Positions 33,301 to 45,679 of a stretch of DNA of 64,000 nucleotides are shown in pieces. Origin of the DNA: Isoetes taiwanensis (taxonomy: Eukaryota > Streptophyta > Lycopodiopsida > Isoetales > Isoetaceae). The DNA is taken from contig JAJEKV010000056.1 in the NCBI GenBank assembly GCA_021234155.1, forward strand, positions 1,717,330 to 1,781,329. Direction: 5' to 3'. Every line of letters starts with the position of its first letter. The first letter of the stretch is position 1. The notes under the pieces were generated by a model. It had not been told where the DNA came from. It searched no databases and worked only from the letters and a program-made list of their open reading frames with translations. The translations under genes were made by a program, and so were the position numbers.

Positions 33301-35314
33301 CAACGTTTAAGAGTGCCTACTTTCAAACACTCTACTATGAGGGCAAAACTCCTAAATAGGAAGTTTCCTTCTAATAACATTTCCATATTGACCATTGTAG
33401 AAGGATGCCTTCTTTCTAACATTCCACTCTAAGCGGGCAAACCACCAAATGGCAAGTTCCCATCTAATGTTGTCATGAGGCACTGTTGACGCAAAATTTC
33501 TAATAGCAAATTCCCTTCTAATGCCGACAGGCATTCTGTCATCCATGTTACTTGTTGAGAGCTCACATTGTGTTATTATTGCCACTATTGTCTTCTCTAA
33601 GTAATACTCTTAGGGCAAAGGTTTTGACATATTTCAATATCATTGTGTGTAGGTTATTTACAGACAAGAAATTTTATTTGCATACAAGGATTTAGCGCTG
33701 GCGGAGCTAGCGCCCTATGCCCAAAAATTCCAAAAAAAGAAAACTTGCATGTATGTGGCTGAATGCTTCTTACTATCATGTCCTACACAGAGATTCGAAG
33801 CAAAAATAATGGAGGGGTTTTAGGGAAAATCTGCTTTTACCCATTCTTAACATCTGCTTATGGTAAAAATAGCATCACAGCCCTATTGGATATTCATCTA
33901 AAATTAATCCGGATTAGATCGAATGACCCACGACTCCCTTCAATCCCAAAAATCAACAGATTGAGGCGGAAACAGGCTTATATTTGCAAGATTATTCGAA
34001 GATGCAGGGAACTAAGAAATAAAACCTATCTTGTTGGAAACTGTAGACCGGGCTGAGAATGTCCAAATTTGGCATCAAAATGTAGAATTTGAGAAGCGGA
34101 AGAAGATGGATAACTTGTTTTAAGCCAAATGGCGAAGAAAAGAGGAAGAGAAGAATAGATCCACAAACAAAGACAGGAGGAAGAGAGGCGAATAATTTTT
34201 TGCATGTTTCACCATTCTGCTGAATTTTGTCTAGCTACTGCAGACTCTGAAGGTTCCATGTATGTAAGCAAGCTGCCCAAGTGGAATTATTTGCTATAAG
34301 CACTTTGATGTAGAAAGATGCAGGAACCTGGCTTACATCTCGTAAACCCATAAGGTTAGATCAAAGCAGTTGTTTGATTCTCTGTCAAGCTCAGATCTGA
34401 GATTCAAATTTGAATATTAGGCTTTCTGCTTGCAAAAATTCTCCAAAAGAGTTTTTTGAGTTGTATTTGAGGAGATCTTTTCTTTTCAAAACATCTACAG
34501 CAACCTACCTCTGCAATTTATAAAGCTTTGCAAGTCCAAGGGCCAGATCTTCAAAGCTCTGCAAAAGCGTCCTACTTTCATGCTTTGTGATGATAAGAAA
34601 GAGAGTTTGGCTAGACTGCCACAAAAATGCCTAACTGAACATCATCCAGACAAAGAAAACAGTCTAAGAAATCTAATATTTGGAGATCTAGCACGGGAAC
34701 TCAGGATCACAAACAATCAGCTAGGAAGGGCAGTTCAGGTAGGAAAATTAAAAGCGTGTCGAACTGCTGTGTCCAATGTGCTGGCAATAAAATATCTCAA
34801 ACTGCTGTGTCTACCATGGTCCTGTCAAGGAGCTTGCCAACCTTGCTAAACCATCCTCTGTTAAAAAATGCCAAGTTCTTGCCGTTGTATCTCCAGCGCT
34901 CGGCTTTCTTAAGCGAACGCAGGAGCCATAACTGCGGGCACACTTTGTGCCGAAAAGAATAGGATAGAGTAATTGTTGCCGAAAAAAGCATTCCAAAGAC
35001 ATAGATAATTCCAATTTTTTTTTTCTAGTAATCTTATATATAGTTAGATAGATAGCTAAGCAATCAATGCATTAAAGCTTTATCCAAGTCTTTAAATAGA
35101 AAGAAAATAAGAGAAGTGGTCAGCATAGAACATATGCTAGATTAATCCCTGGCAAGTTGAAGCTTAACGACAACATTGCATTTTGAAGCGAGTAGTTGAA
35201 ACCCCTTGACTTTTGATTCTACATGGAAATACATTCGTTTCAATACTCTCATCCATGGAAAACGTCCGATTGCGGAAGTAAATTTGGGATAAGTACTTAG
35301 GATATTTATACTCT
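33301..35314. other. Anonymous sequence, no gene recognised
   Basis: The left part (33330-33550) has loosely repeated AAGTTYCCTTCTAAT-like strings. From 34060 to 34190 the plus strand is purine-rich. Open frames at 33763-34056 and 34580-34849 have no recognisable motif. Nothing here supports a gene. Confidence 0.45.
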
Positions 35315-35429
35315 ACAGTGTAAAAAAAACACGAACTAACGTCCAGAAAAATCATGAAGTAATGTGCAGAAAAACCATGAAGTAATGTCCAGAATAACCA
35401 CTAGATCGGTGTCCGAAAAAACTCCAAGT
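35315..35429 (-). repeat. Degenerate satellite remnant left of a LINE
   Basis: Three to four copies of a unit close to GTCCAGAAAAACCATGAAGTAAT (about 25 bases) occur. They are the reverse complement of the GTGGTTTTTCTGGAC sub-unit of the satellite farther left. Confidence 0.7.
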
Positions 35430-38214
35430 GCTTTTTCCGCATGGCTGGAGCTATGCTAGCCGAAAACAGTATCACATCTATCAAGGACAAATTTCAGAAT
35501 GTCTTGACGAATCCGGCTGAAATCAAAGCCTTTATAAAGGAAGATTTCCAATTCCAATTCAAGGAAGAGCACCTTCCGTCATCATATAGGTTGCAGATTT
35601 CTCAATGGCTGGTAAAGATGGATTGGACTATGGGAGTCACTAATGCTGACCCCTCTTACAACCTCCGACAAATGATGAAATCTACAAGACACTATGTCCC
35701 TTGGCTTCAGGAAAATCCCCAGGTCCTGATGGATTCCCTCCTGAATTCTTTGTAGAATTCTGGGACATATGGGGTCCTCACTTTCTCAAAGCAGTTAGGG
35801 GTGCCTGGGCCACACAAACACTAAGTGATTGCTAACCGCTTAAAGCCCGTTCTGAACAGGATCATTGGTAGGGAGCAGTCTGCCTTTCTTCCGAACAGGT
35901 ACATCCTGGATAACTACCTAGCTGCTCGAGAGGGGTTGCACTGGAGCAGGGTGTCAAGGCAGAATTGTGTGCTCATCAAAATGGAGTTTAGGAAAGCATA
36001 TGATTCTCTTAGATGGGAGCCATGAGGGAGATAATGACCTACATGGGATTTGATCGACAATTTATCAATATCTCTATGGGTATGAATAGACTGGCCTCTG
36101 CCTTTGTGCTTATCAATGGAGAACCCTCTGGCCTCTTTGATCTCAGGAGAGGTATTAGACAAGGGTGTCCCCTTGCCCCCTATCTATTTCTTATTATGGC
36201 TAATATGCTTCAGGATCTCTGAAGGTGCTCTACATGGCCTCACTCTCCCTGATCTATATAACAAGCTCACTATCATGCAGTATGCAGATGACACCTTTAT
36301 GTTTCTCCGATTTGATGATGACAGCTTCCAGTCCTTTTGAGAAATTCTTGGTGCCTTTAAGGTCATATCAGGAATTGGATTAAATCCAAATAAGTGTTCT
36401 ATCATGTGGGCCTTGGAATCTGATGTTGACCCTTGTGTTAGAGCCTTGGGTTTCCCAGTTATAGAAGCAGGAGGGACGGTGAAACTCTTGGGCCTTCCAC
36501 TTTCTCTCTCTGATAGTCTTAAGGGATTATGGTCCTCCCTATTGGACCGCCTCCGAGAGAAGGTTGGCCTCTGGTCGGCTAAAGGGCCATCCTAGCTGCC
36601 CCTCATGTTTATTTCTCCTCAATGTTGGTGGCGCAAAAGGGAGTCTATAATCAGATCCAGATCATTATCAGGAAATTTATCTGGGTGGCTTGGCTCAGGT
36701 TGCATGGTCTGAACTTTGTAGAGTTAAAAAAGAAGGTGGGTTGGGCTCTAAGAGCCCCTTCACTCAAGCTCAAGCTCTAGCTGCCAAATTTGTGTGGCGA
36801 GTTCTACATGGAGACACCTCCCCTGCTCTTGTATTTGTCAAATACTGGTTTAGCCAATGTAAGCTCAAAGGTAAACCTGTGCTACCTAGGGATGAACTTG
36901 GGGCTGCCTTTAGGGATTTCAAGCTTGCACCTGGCACCTCCCCAGTCATGAGGAAAATACTCCTGGCTTGGAATGCAGTTCAAGACCTTTGTTCCCCCAC
37001 AGACTTACCACAACATGCTGGTAGGATTAGTGTTTTCTGGAATGAGCAAGTCTGGGGGACTAGAGCATCTTCCCTTGGCAATGGTGCATCCTCGAATCTT
37101 TGTCAAGTGGAAAAATCATGGGATTTCCCTATTGTGTCATCTTTGGGAAAATGGTAAGTGGATCTCCTAGACCAGGTTTAAGAGTAAGATGAAGGGCGCA
37201 AGCGAAGGTGACAGGAAAATATTTAGAGAGATATTGGCTAATGTCTATGGAGTTTCGGGAGTCGAGGGCCCTAAAGAACTTTGGTTATGCCTGGGCTCCC
37301 AAAGGTACTGTGTGGCCAATATCTATCATGCACTCTGTAGAGTATCCCCTCTCAAAGCTATATCAAGGCTAGGGATCAATGGGCCAGCTACTGTTCAGCT
37401 TCTGGCTAACTCCTGGAAGCTTATTTGCTCTAGAAGAATACAGTTCTTTCGATGGACTGCCCTTCCGGGGGGGGGGGCTCTTGACCAAAGAGGCATTACT
37501 TCGAAGAGGTATCTCTGCTGATGATCTGTGCCCTTTGGGGTGTGTAGTTAGTGAGTCTATACAACATCTCTTCTTTTGCCTTGAGATCTTACCATTTTGG
37601 TCCTGGATATCTCCTATACTGGAGCTCGACACCTGCCACCTCAACTGGCCCATGGTCATCATGGTGTCTGATCATTGCCCTATTCTGGCCTCTCTGGTGT
37701 CTATTGCTCATTGAATGGTTTGGAAGCATCGGTGCGAGGTGGCTCTAGGGGGCAAGCAGCTTGCCTTGACAAAGTTAAGAGCTACTTCAATATGGAGGTT
37801 GTCCTAATGGCCTTATCCCACCATAGAAAGATGGAACTGCCTATAACAGGGGACTTGATAGGATTGGAAGAATTACATGATTCTATGCCTATTTCAAATG
37901 CCACTGGTGTGACAAAGATGATTTCTTGCCTCCTGACGCAAGTACTCTGCAAATAAGGTAACTCCCACTCTTACTGTTCCTGAGCCTATCAACCTCTTGG
38001 AGCTATGGAAGTAGACTGGTTTAAGTCCATAGTACCCTTCATTGTGGAGGTGACTCTATAGTATCTACTTGATGGTGAAGACGACTGCTAGCTCTACTAG
38101 TACACACTCTAGAGATAAAATAGGTGCGCTAAAGTGCTGTTCTTACTCTTGCCTATCTACCCTATTCAGGGGTTTTTTATGTACTCACTTTATATCTATA
38201 AATTTATATTCTTA

Positions 38215-38252
<38 letters not shown>
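35430..38252 (+). mobile_element. 5'-truncated LINE (non-LTR retrotransposon) with poly(A) tail
   Basis: Plus-strand frames show LINE ORF2 features in order: SPGPDG-x-PPEFF (~35710-35750), IGREQSAFLPNR, the motif A region MEFRKAYDSLRW (~35980), GIRQGCPLAPYLF (~36155), MQYADDTFMF (catalytic YADD, ~36277), KLLGLPLS, then a C-terminal zf-RVT-like part (LCPLGCVVSESIQHLFFC, ~37528-37582). The endonuclease domain is missing, so it is truncated at the 5' end. Frames are broken repeatedly, including an 11-G run at 37467-37477. It ends in 33 A at 38220-38252. Confidence 0.9.
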
Positions 38253-38254
<2 letters not shown>

Positions 38255-38600
38255 CAATAGATGGTGTCCATATAAAACACTTCCAGACGTGTTCGGATAA
38301 AGCAATACACTGTTTTTCAAATTTAAATCGAAGCAGGAAAAGTAATAAAATGGGGAACGAGGACAAGTCTTTAATACAGCAGGTACACTGGTCAGAATCT
38401 GGAAGAAGTCAGGTACACGCATTAATGATTGACAGCCTGCATGTCCGAAAAAACCACTGGATGGCGCTGATGGGATCATTGATGATCCCCTGAATGGCCA
38501 TCATGGGCGCATGGATGCCTGGATGGCTATGGGATGGGTGTCCGCGGCATGTCCAGAAAAACCACCGGAATTATGTCGGGATAAACCACATGCCGTTGTA
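38253..38600 (-). repeat. Degenerate satellite remnant right of the LINE
   Basis: Several scattered copies of GTCCAGAAAAACCAC and GATAAACCAC-like strings occur, the inverted satellite sub-unit. Together with 35315-35429 this shows that the LINE inserted into satellite-derived DNA. Confidence 0.65.
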
Positions 38601-41600
38601 GATATATGGGTGCCCTTAGAGGAAAAGAAGCTAGAAAAAGGCAAAAAATAGCTGCTATTATAGTAAAACTTCGAGAAATGTTGTTGACTCTGACTAGAAC
38701 ATGAGATCAAAAGAAAAACGACATCCATTATGAAATGTGGTTTCTCATTATGCTGGGGTCGTTAAGGGCACGGCCATGGAAAGGCATTTTCACAATTATG
38801 AAAAAATTAGGGGCATTTTCATAAATACCACAAAATCTTGGGGTATTTTGACAATTTCTCTAATACATTTAGAAAAGTGTATATGCTGGTTGAGCTAAAG
38901 GCATTTGAAAAGATCACTGTGGTGCATTTTAATTAGGCCAGGAATTCAATGCAGAATTTGTCAGTCATTGACAAGTAATGAAGGAGGAGGTTGCCACTTT
39001 AGATCAAGTTAAAAGCTATGTGAAGAAATTAAAAGTCACTAAGGAAGAACTAGATGTTCAAGCAAATTATGAATGTGTCGGTGCTACATGGCGCAATTTG
39101 AAGAAGCATTACTACTTGTGTTGGCCTTCTTTCCTCAGTAACAACTAATACAGCATGCTACATTCCACCCATCAGCTTATGGAACTGGTGTGAGTCAAGT
39201 ACATCCATACTTGGTCATAAGCTTTTAGAAGATGAAATCAAGCTTAGGGGAAGTTCTCTAGGGACTACCAGTTATCGACCGGTCTTGAATCATATCTCCG
39301 ACACGCGCCCCAAAAGGCTTTGCCCTACGACAGATGCGGCATCGGCTCAAGAATGCTACATTGTTCCTCATGATCCCATAAGGGCATATGCCCATTTTTT
39401 GTGTTGTGTACGGATCATTTCAGCAAAGGCTTGCATTTATTTTGAGGAGTGACTAAAATTTCCAGAGCTATTTCTTGTCACTTTATGCCTAGCTTTGGTT
39501 GCCTTAAACATCCCTCTCATACAATAAGTGTTTCCAAATGCAATTACCTTCTTTTTTTAAGAGGCAAAAAGGATTTTCTTTATTGGCAGTATTCTTGTTG
39601 TCCAGATAGATACCCAACATGGTGTGAGTTTCATTGCCTTGAATTTCATTGCCATGTTCATCCCTTGAATGGATTTCTTTGCTCATTTTCTCACGACATC
39701 GTTAGCTGTTAGCTACAGATAGCACCATAGAAGCTGCAAGTTAAATGGCAGAGAGCTTTGTAATGTTTTTTTTTCATGCTTTCTGCTAAACTAGTAAACA
39801 CTTTTGAAATGGACAACTGGCGTCAACTCCAGATAGCATGCTGAATGTCAATCCAGATAGCATGCTGAATGTCAAGAACCATTCTTTATCGGCATCATCT
39901 TATCTTTGATGATTCTTGTTCCAATACATCCATTCTTGTTCATTGGCAGTGGCTCCTCTATTTCTGTGTTTCAAATTATGGCCTTGTGGTATGCAAATGT
40001 TCAGGTTCCTTTGAGCGGATTGGGATGCACATCTAAGGCTGTATGCCACAACCATGTTGTTAGATCTAGACGAATTCATGAATTTTGATATCCTCAAGAT
40101 AGAACATTTATAAATCTTGACATGTTCTTTATTAACATACGTTGTCTTGCAATTTTTCATCCGTCTATGAACTGGAGAACTTGCGTACAAAAAATTTACT
40201 GGATTTTGGATGAGGTAGAAGGCAAACTGAATGTCCAGATCCAAGCTGTCATCATTGTTTTAAGTTGCTGAAACTGAGGGAATTCAAGCTGTCGTCATTG
40301 TTTTAAGTTGCTGAATATTGAAATGCAAATTCATATCTCGATAGCTTTACCAAATGAGATTATTTCCTCGCAGAAGAATGTTCTCCTCAAAATGTGCGAC
40401 AATAAGATCCTCATTTATGTTCACGACCAACCCCACTTGCTTGAAATGAAACTCTGTTGCCAAGTTCGGTATCTTGGCCTTCATTTTTGAATAACCAAAG
40501 ACTTGAATGGTTTTTTTGTTGTGGAATCATAGTGCCTAATTCTGGTTGTCAAGCAGGCATACCAACAGATCCGGCATACCAACATATCCTGCATGGGTAC
40601 ACAGGACCTGGCAAAGCAACTCTTAACACACATTGGCTGGCATTTTCTCCTCCATAAAAAGGAACTGGCAAAGCACCTCTAACACAAACTGACGTTGCCA
40701 TTTGTTCCTCCATAACAAGGGGCGTACTAATATACAGGGAATCTCAGGCATCTTTCTGCTTCGATAGTCTTGGTGCTAGTTAGAACATCGAACTCTTATC
40801 TCCACATTAATTTGTCTTCCCTCTCTTAAAAATTACAGCACCTTTCTAATGCCAACTCTCAAAGAACAACCACTGCAACTGCATGTTAATATGCACAGTG
40901 GACATGATCAATGGCTGATGTAATATATCATGGATGCCAAGTTAGCATTCTTTGGCACCAGCTTGTCATTTAACACTTTTGAACAGATACCCCATTTTCA
41001 GGTGGCATCTCATAACCATTCTGCACAACGATTAAAATTATAACATGAGTTCTTGATAGGCAACTCGTCTAAAAGTTAAGTCAAACATAAAATCTGTACC
41101 TTCAAACGTGGGTTTTCAGAATTATATTAAACGAACAACTAAAAATGTCTCACACATTTGCATTACACAAGACACTTCTAATCCCAGCATCCATAATATT
41201 TTCCAGTCATTACAATTCTAAAACTTTGAATCAAGAGCATTGCTGTCTTTTGCTTCCTTCTTTGTCAAAGATCTGAACAATCTTAATTCATGTCTGGAAC
41301 CATATGCAATTAAACTCGTCATGCAGTTGCAATCACCAGGTAATACCAAAGAAGTATAATGTAGGTATTCTTGTAAAGCTGTTTAGCTGAGACGGGGAAG
41401 ATAACACATGCGAGCATACGATCTTCAGAAGATTTTTAAATTTTACCAAACTTCCCTGCAATTAGACTAGCCATCCAGTTGCAATCACCACGTAATATTA
41501 AAGTAGTATAATGTAAGTATTCCTGCAAAAGCTGTTCAGCTGAGAAGGAGATAGCCATCTATTTTTAACATGAATTGACACATACGAGCATACGATCTTC

Positions 41601-42337
41601 AGAAGATTTTAAACTTAACTAGACTTCCCCTAACTCCTTTATACTTTGGATGCTTGTCACAATAAACACAAACCTCAGAAGAATTCAAAGTTTTAACGAA
41701 CTATGTTCATTCTCAGAGATGACTTACCTGTTAAATTTTGAGACCAGAACTTAAACCGACACCAGAACTTAAACCAGCTTCAACTTGACACCAGAGCTTA
41801 GACCAGCTTCAACTCTAAGAACAAGTAAAAGCTTCAATAACATAAATATGAAATACTGGTTGATTGAATAAAAGGGGCCGCGCGAACGCGAGCCCCACTA
41901 CCACAAATTATGACGTGCACTCTCCCCTTGAGGAGATGCTAAGACAATCCACGCCGTGGTGCAATGGCGCAAACATCTTAGGCCATCGACCTTTCTGATC
42001 ATCGATAGACCCCGCCCAGGTAAGTATGGCACAGTGTGGCCTCTCCTTTTCTTTTATAATACTCCGTTTGTCTTCTTCTGCCAGATATTCCTGTGGGATA
42101 TTTAGTCCCCTTAGTGGTTTTCCTTGTAGGCTGATTTATCTGAACTGTGGAGCAGAGATTACTGTGCGGCAAGGCAACATTTTTGCACTTCATCTCCTTT
42201 ATTCCTGCGCCCAACGGATGTACAAGTTGGATTTGTTATCCCAGAAATGGCCGCATATAAAGTATTTGGATCTGGGTATTCATCATCCCATCTATCTCAA
42301 CCAATGCCAGCAAAGTTCCTGAAGTCGATTTCTCCAT
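38601..42337. other. Mostly anonymous region with small duplications
   Basis: A coding-like plus-strand stretch at about 38975-39125 (VKSYVKKLKVTKEELDVQAN) is preceded by a stop and has no family match; it may be an exon remnant. Short tandem duplications: ATCCAGATAGCATGCTGAAT around 39829-39875 and AAGCTGTCRTCATTGTTTTA at 40242 and 40287. A diverged duplication of about 110-130 bp occupies 41330-41435 and 41481-41613 (GAGCATACGATCTTCAGAAG). No complete gene is recognised. Confidence 0.5.
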
Positions 42338-42434
42338 TCAGAAAAAGAATACCAGATTGTACGTTAAAAAATAGCATGTACGTTTATGATCCTATCTAGA
42401 TCTAAGAACATGGTTGTATATGTGCCTCCGAGAA

Positions 42435-42565
42435 AAAGGGGTCAAACCCCTGTGAGAGCCCATTACGGCAAATAAATGGGCGAGCCCGCCCTGTGAGAGC
42501 CCATTACGGCAAATAAATGGGCGAGCCCGCCCGGATGGGCGAGCACAGGGGTTTGACCCCTTTAA
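42435..42565. mobile_element. Small foldback element with an internal tandem duplication
   Basis: Terminal arms AAAGGGGTCAAACCCCTGTG (42435-42454) and inverted CACAGGGGTTTGACCCCTTT (42544-42563) enclose two tandem copies of a 40-base unit (CTGTGAGAGCCCATTACGGC...). The unit contains GGGCGAGCCCGCCC, so the whole can fold into a long hairpin. Confidence 0.7.
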
Positions 42566-43040
42566 CCAGGCAGGTCCGAGACTGTTTTTTGGGCAATGAT
42601 CTTGCTGCTACACTTCCTTGCAAATATTTTGGCGAGATTCCAAGGCACAACCTACACCTAGAAGAGGTTTTCAAGCAGATTTATGTGCCAGGCAGCACAA
42701 ATCCAGCCAGAAATATGTTTTTTTAAAAGCAGATTTGGATGAGGCATGCAAATCCGGCCAGGAACAGAGTTTTCTATGCCCGGGGGGTGCACTTATACAT
42801 AAGGTGGGTATGGCATCTGCGTTCGGAGGGTAGCAAAAAACCCCCTTTGTATACGCAATTTTAAAAGGCAATTTGACCCTTCTGTGTATAGATATTGCTC
42901 CAAATCAGTGCCTAAAAACACCCCTAACCCCTAAGTATACGTACGCAAATGGTCCAAAAAACACCCCTCCGTTGAACTCTCATGGGTTATACGCTGTTCA
43001 AAGGTGAATCCCCCGGGTTTCGATGCAGGTTCGTGATTTG

Positions 43041-43239
43041 TAGGCAACTCAAGTAGACAGCTGCATGGCTTCCATATCCAGCTGCCAAGAACAAGTAGAA
43101 TGGAAAAAATACAGGGCAAAGTTATCCCTCACGAATATATAGGCAACTCAAGTAGACAGCTGCATGGCTTCCATATCTAGCTGCCAAGAACAAGTAGAAT
43201 GGAAAAAATACAGGGCAAAGTTATTCCTCACGAATATAT
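43041..43239 (+). repeat. 99-bp tandem duplication
   Basis: Two nearly identical copies (starting GTAGGCAACTCAAGTAGACA and ATAGGCAACTCAAGTAGACA) adjoin at about 43139. The high identity points to a recent event. Two shorter repeats of CAGATGGTTTATCRTGATAA follow at 43271 and 43302. Confidence 0.85.
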
Positions 43240-44569
43240 AGGGCAAGTTATCCCTCACGACAGGCTGCTACAGATGGTTTATCATGATAACCAGGTTGCA
43301 GATGGTTTATCGTGATAACCAGCCGAGGATCACCTGTTACGGCTAATCACCAGTCTAGATTTAACGGCTAGGATTTAAATCGTTAAAGAGTTTCGATGAT
43401 GCTTGGGAAAATATACACCCAAGGTTTTCCATGGGTCCTTGACATTCGACTGCACGTGCTATATTATTTGGAGCATCCGCCAGTTCTCCATTGTTATCAC
43501 AAACACCAATAAATAAAAAGCGAAAAAACTTGAAAGAAATATTGGAAAGTTTTGTCGTTCGCTGATCTTAGCTAAAGATACGATGTAGTGACAAAAGAAG
43601 CAATCAATTTCACAGCATCCCTTTGCACCTGTTCATAGACATCTCACCTATACTCTCCCTCAGTAGCTCCAATGTCACATCTCTACCCTCATCACACATC
43701 TGCATACACCAATTCATAACTTCTGCCTCTTCAAACGCCTTGGAGTTGCTTCAAACTTCTCGGCACGTATGCCATTAACCCAATTCCTAAAAGTGGTTTT
43801 AGGAATCACAAAGTGCAAGGATGCTTTTCTCAAAGACCTCAAGCCCTCATTAATAGCATCGTATCTCGACTGATGTCACTTGACAATGTCGACAACTCGT
43901 CAACAACACGACGATTTCTCCATTTCAGGAAAAAAGAGTACAAGATTGTACGTTGAAAAGGACATGTCAAGTTTTATGAACGTCCCTACCATTAGCATCA
44001 TGTTTATGATCCTATGTAGATGTAAGTAATGGTTGTATATATACCTCCCAGTTCATTTAAAGAAAAGGAATCATTAAGATCAGATGATGCTTGGGAAAAT
44101 ATACATCCCAAGGTTTGCTATGGATCCTTGCCTCATGCTATAAATTTGGACCATACACCAGACCATAACACCAATAAATAAAAAGGGGGGAACTTAAGAT
44201 AAATATTACAAGAAATTTACCGCAGCGGCCAAGGCCGCCGCGAACATTTCTCTTTTTCAAAATCATCATAAGGGATTTCTGTGTTAATTCGAAAATGGTG
44301 TAAAGAAGTCCAAGAAATCTCCTCAAAATTCCCTCATGTTCTTGGATTCTTTGACTATGAGGAATGTGGTTCTTGAAAGAGAGTGATTGGCCATATGACA
44401 TCTCTCATGTCAAACGTATTTATATTACAATTACATCCTTTCTCATCTTATTCAACAATAAGAATCCTCGTTTTATATAATTGGTAATAGAATCACCATA
44501 ATAGGAATTCAGTTGTTAAATGTCAAATGTTTGCCAAATTTTATTTTGCTTATGTAAGCCAAGTGATGA

Positions 44570-45439
44570 ATTGCATGTAATCCCGGAGGTCAGACGAACT
44601 TATAAACACGAGATGTGCTACCTTGTATTGTTGACTAACATTGATGCATGTGAGACCAACTTATAAACATGAGATATGCTAACTTGTATTGTTGTGATCC
44701 CAGAGGTCATAGGAACTTATATTTTTATTTATCTATTTATGTCTAATGCTCTCAAAGGCCAAGGAGGCCATGGAGCACAATATCAAGTCAATTATAAATA
44801 CGAGATATGCTGATTAGTATTGTTGGCTAACATTGATTGATTTTCTAAACTATGTATAATAAAATGGTTTGAGGATAAAAATTATTGCTCAAGTTTTGAA
44901 AGATTGAAAATTTCACCATGCACATGGATGCAATGTGGGTTTGATTGGCACATGTACATGGCCAATGAAAAGCGACCCAGGCAGCCAGTGGTAGACTTGC
45001 TACAGTCGATCAATAACATAGCTGTTTTTTTTTTCTGAGCATCAGAATCAAAGCAATGGCCCAGCTTATTTCCTCTTCGAAGTCTCACATTTTCTGTTCT
45101 AATAGCAACTTATCTCTTAATCATTGGCCCTGTATACTCCCACTTCAATTCCGACGCTGATCATGCAACCCCTTTTGAATGCAGTTTGCGGTCAATTAGA
45201 GGCTTGAAACTTCTGCACACATTATCAGATGAAGAACTCTTCGATCTTGCGTCCAACAGTAGATAAGGAAATCCCCTTTCAAAATCCAGATATTTAGCAT
45301 GTGGGAGGAATTTGGATCATCAAGATATGCCTGTGTACGTTTACGGTGACCATAAACCAATCTTTTCCTGATAATGTAAGCTTCACGTCGCTTGAACCTG
45401 AATCATTGAACTTATTTTTGGGGCTTTTGTCAATAATAC
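44570..45439. other. Region left of element 1, weak internal repeats
   Basis: Three diverged copies of ACTTATAAACACGAGATGTG (44599-44632, 44660-44693, 44794-44824), each followed by TTGTATTGTTG-like text, occur. A minus-strand frame at 44882-45088 is unrecognised. No gene is supported up to the target site of element 1. Confidence 0.45.
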
Positions 45440-45671
45440 TAAAACAGACACTTGACGTGGCACGCTATCTCACCACCCAACCACGAGCCCTCAGCTAAGA
45501 CACAGCTGCCCAAGAACTCTCCCCCGAGCTACTATATAGCGTGCACACCCCCTTTGGTCCTTCTTTGGACCAAAGGCCCTCTTTGGACCATACGGCCCCT
45601 TTTGGACTAAAGGCCATCTTTGGACCATAAAACCCCTTTTGGACTAAAGGCCACGTCCTTGGCATATTGCA
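45440..45671 (-). repeat. Element 1, 3' LTR
   Basis: 232 bp. In element sense a TATATAG box (45533-45540) lies downstream of a U3 stretch with about six copies of a TTTGGACYAWA motif (45555-45650). Only one clear difference from the 5' LTR was seen (GGACTAAAGG against GGACTAAAAG). Confidence 0.92.
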
Positions 45672-45679
45672 TTCCCCCC

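Larger units (their letters stand above)
42338..44216 (+). repeat. Locally duplicated, rearranged segments
   Basis: 42338-42432 resembles 43925-44050 (ATTGTACGTT ... TTTATGATCCTAT ... ATGGTTGTATAT). 43394-43560 resembles 44083-44210 (GATGATGCTTGGGAAAATAT ... CACCAATAAATAAAAAG). The copies diverge by indels. This looks like an old duplication of about 1 kb or two copies of an uncharacterised repeat. Confidence 0.6.

Noticed and set aside
41881-42020. Possible tRNA-like text (GTGGTGCAATGGCGC)
   Set aside because: No cloverleaf could be formed around it and no T-loop consensus follows.
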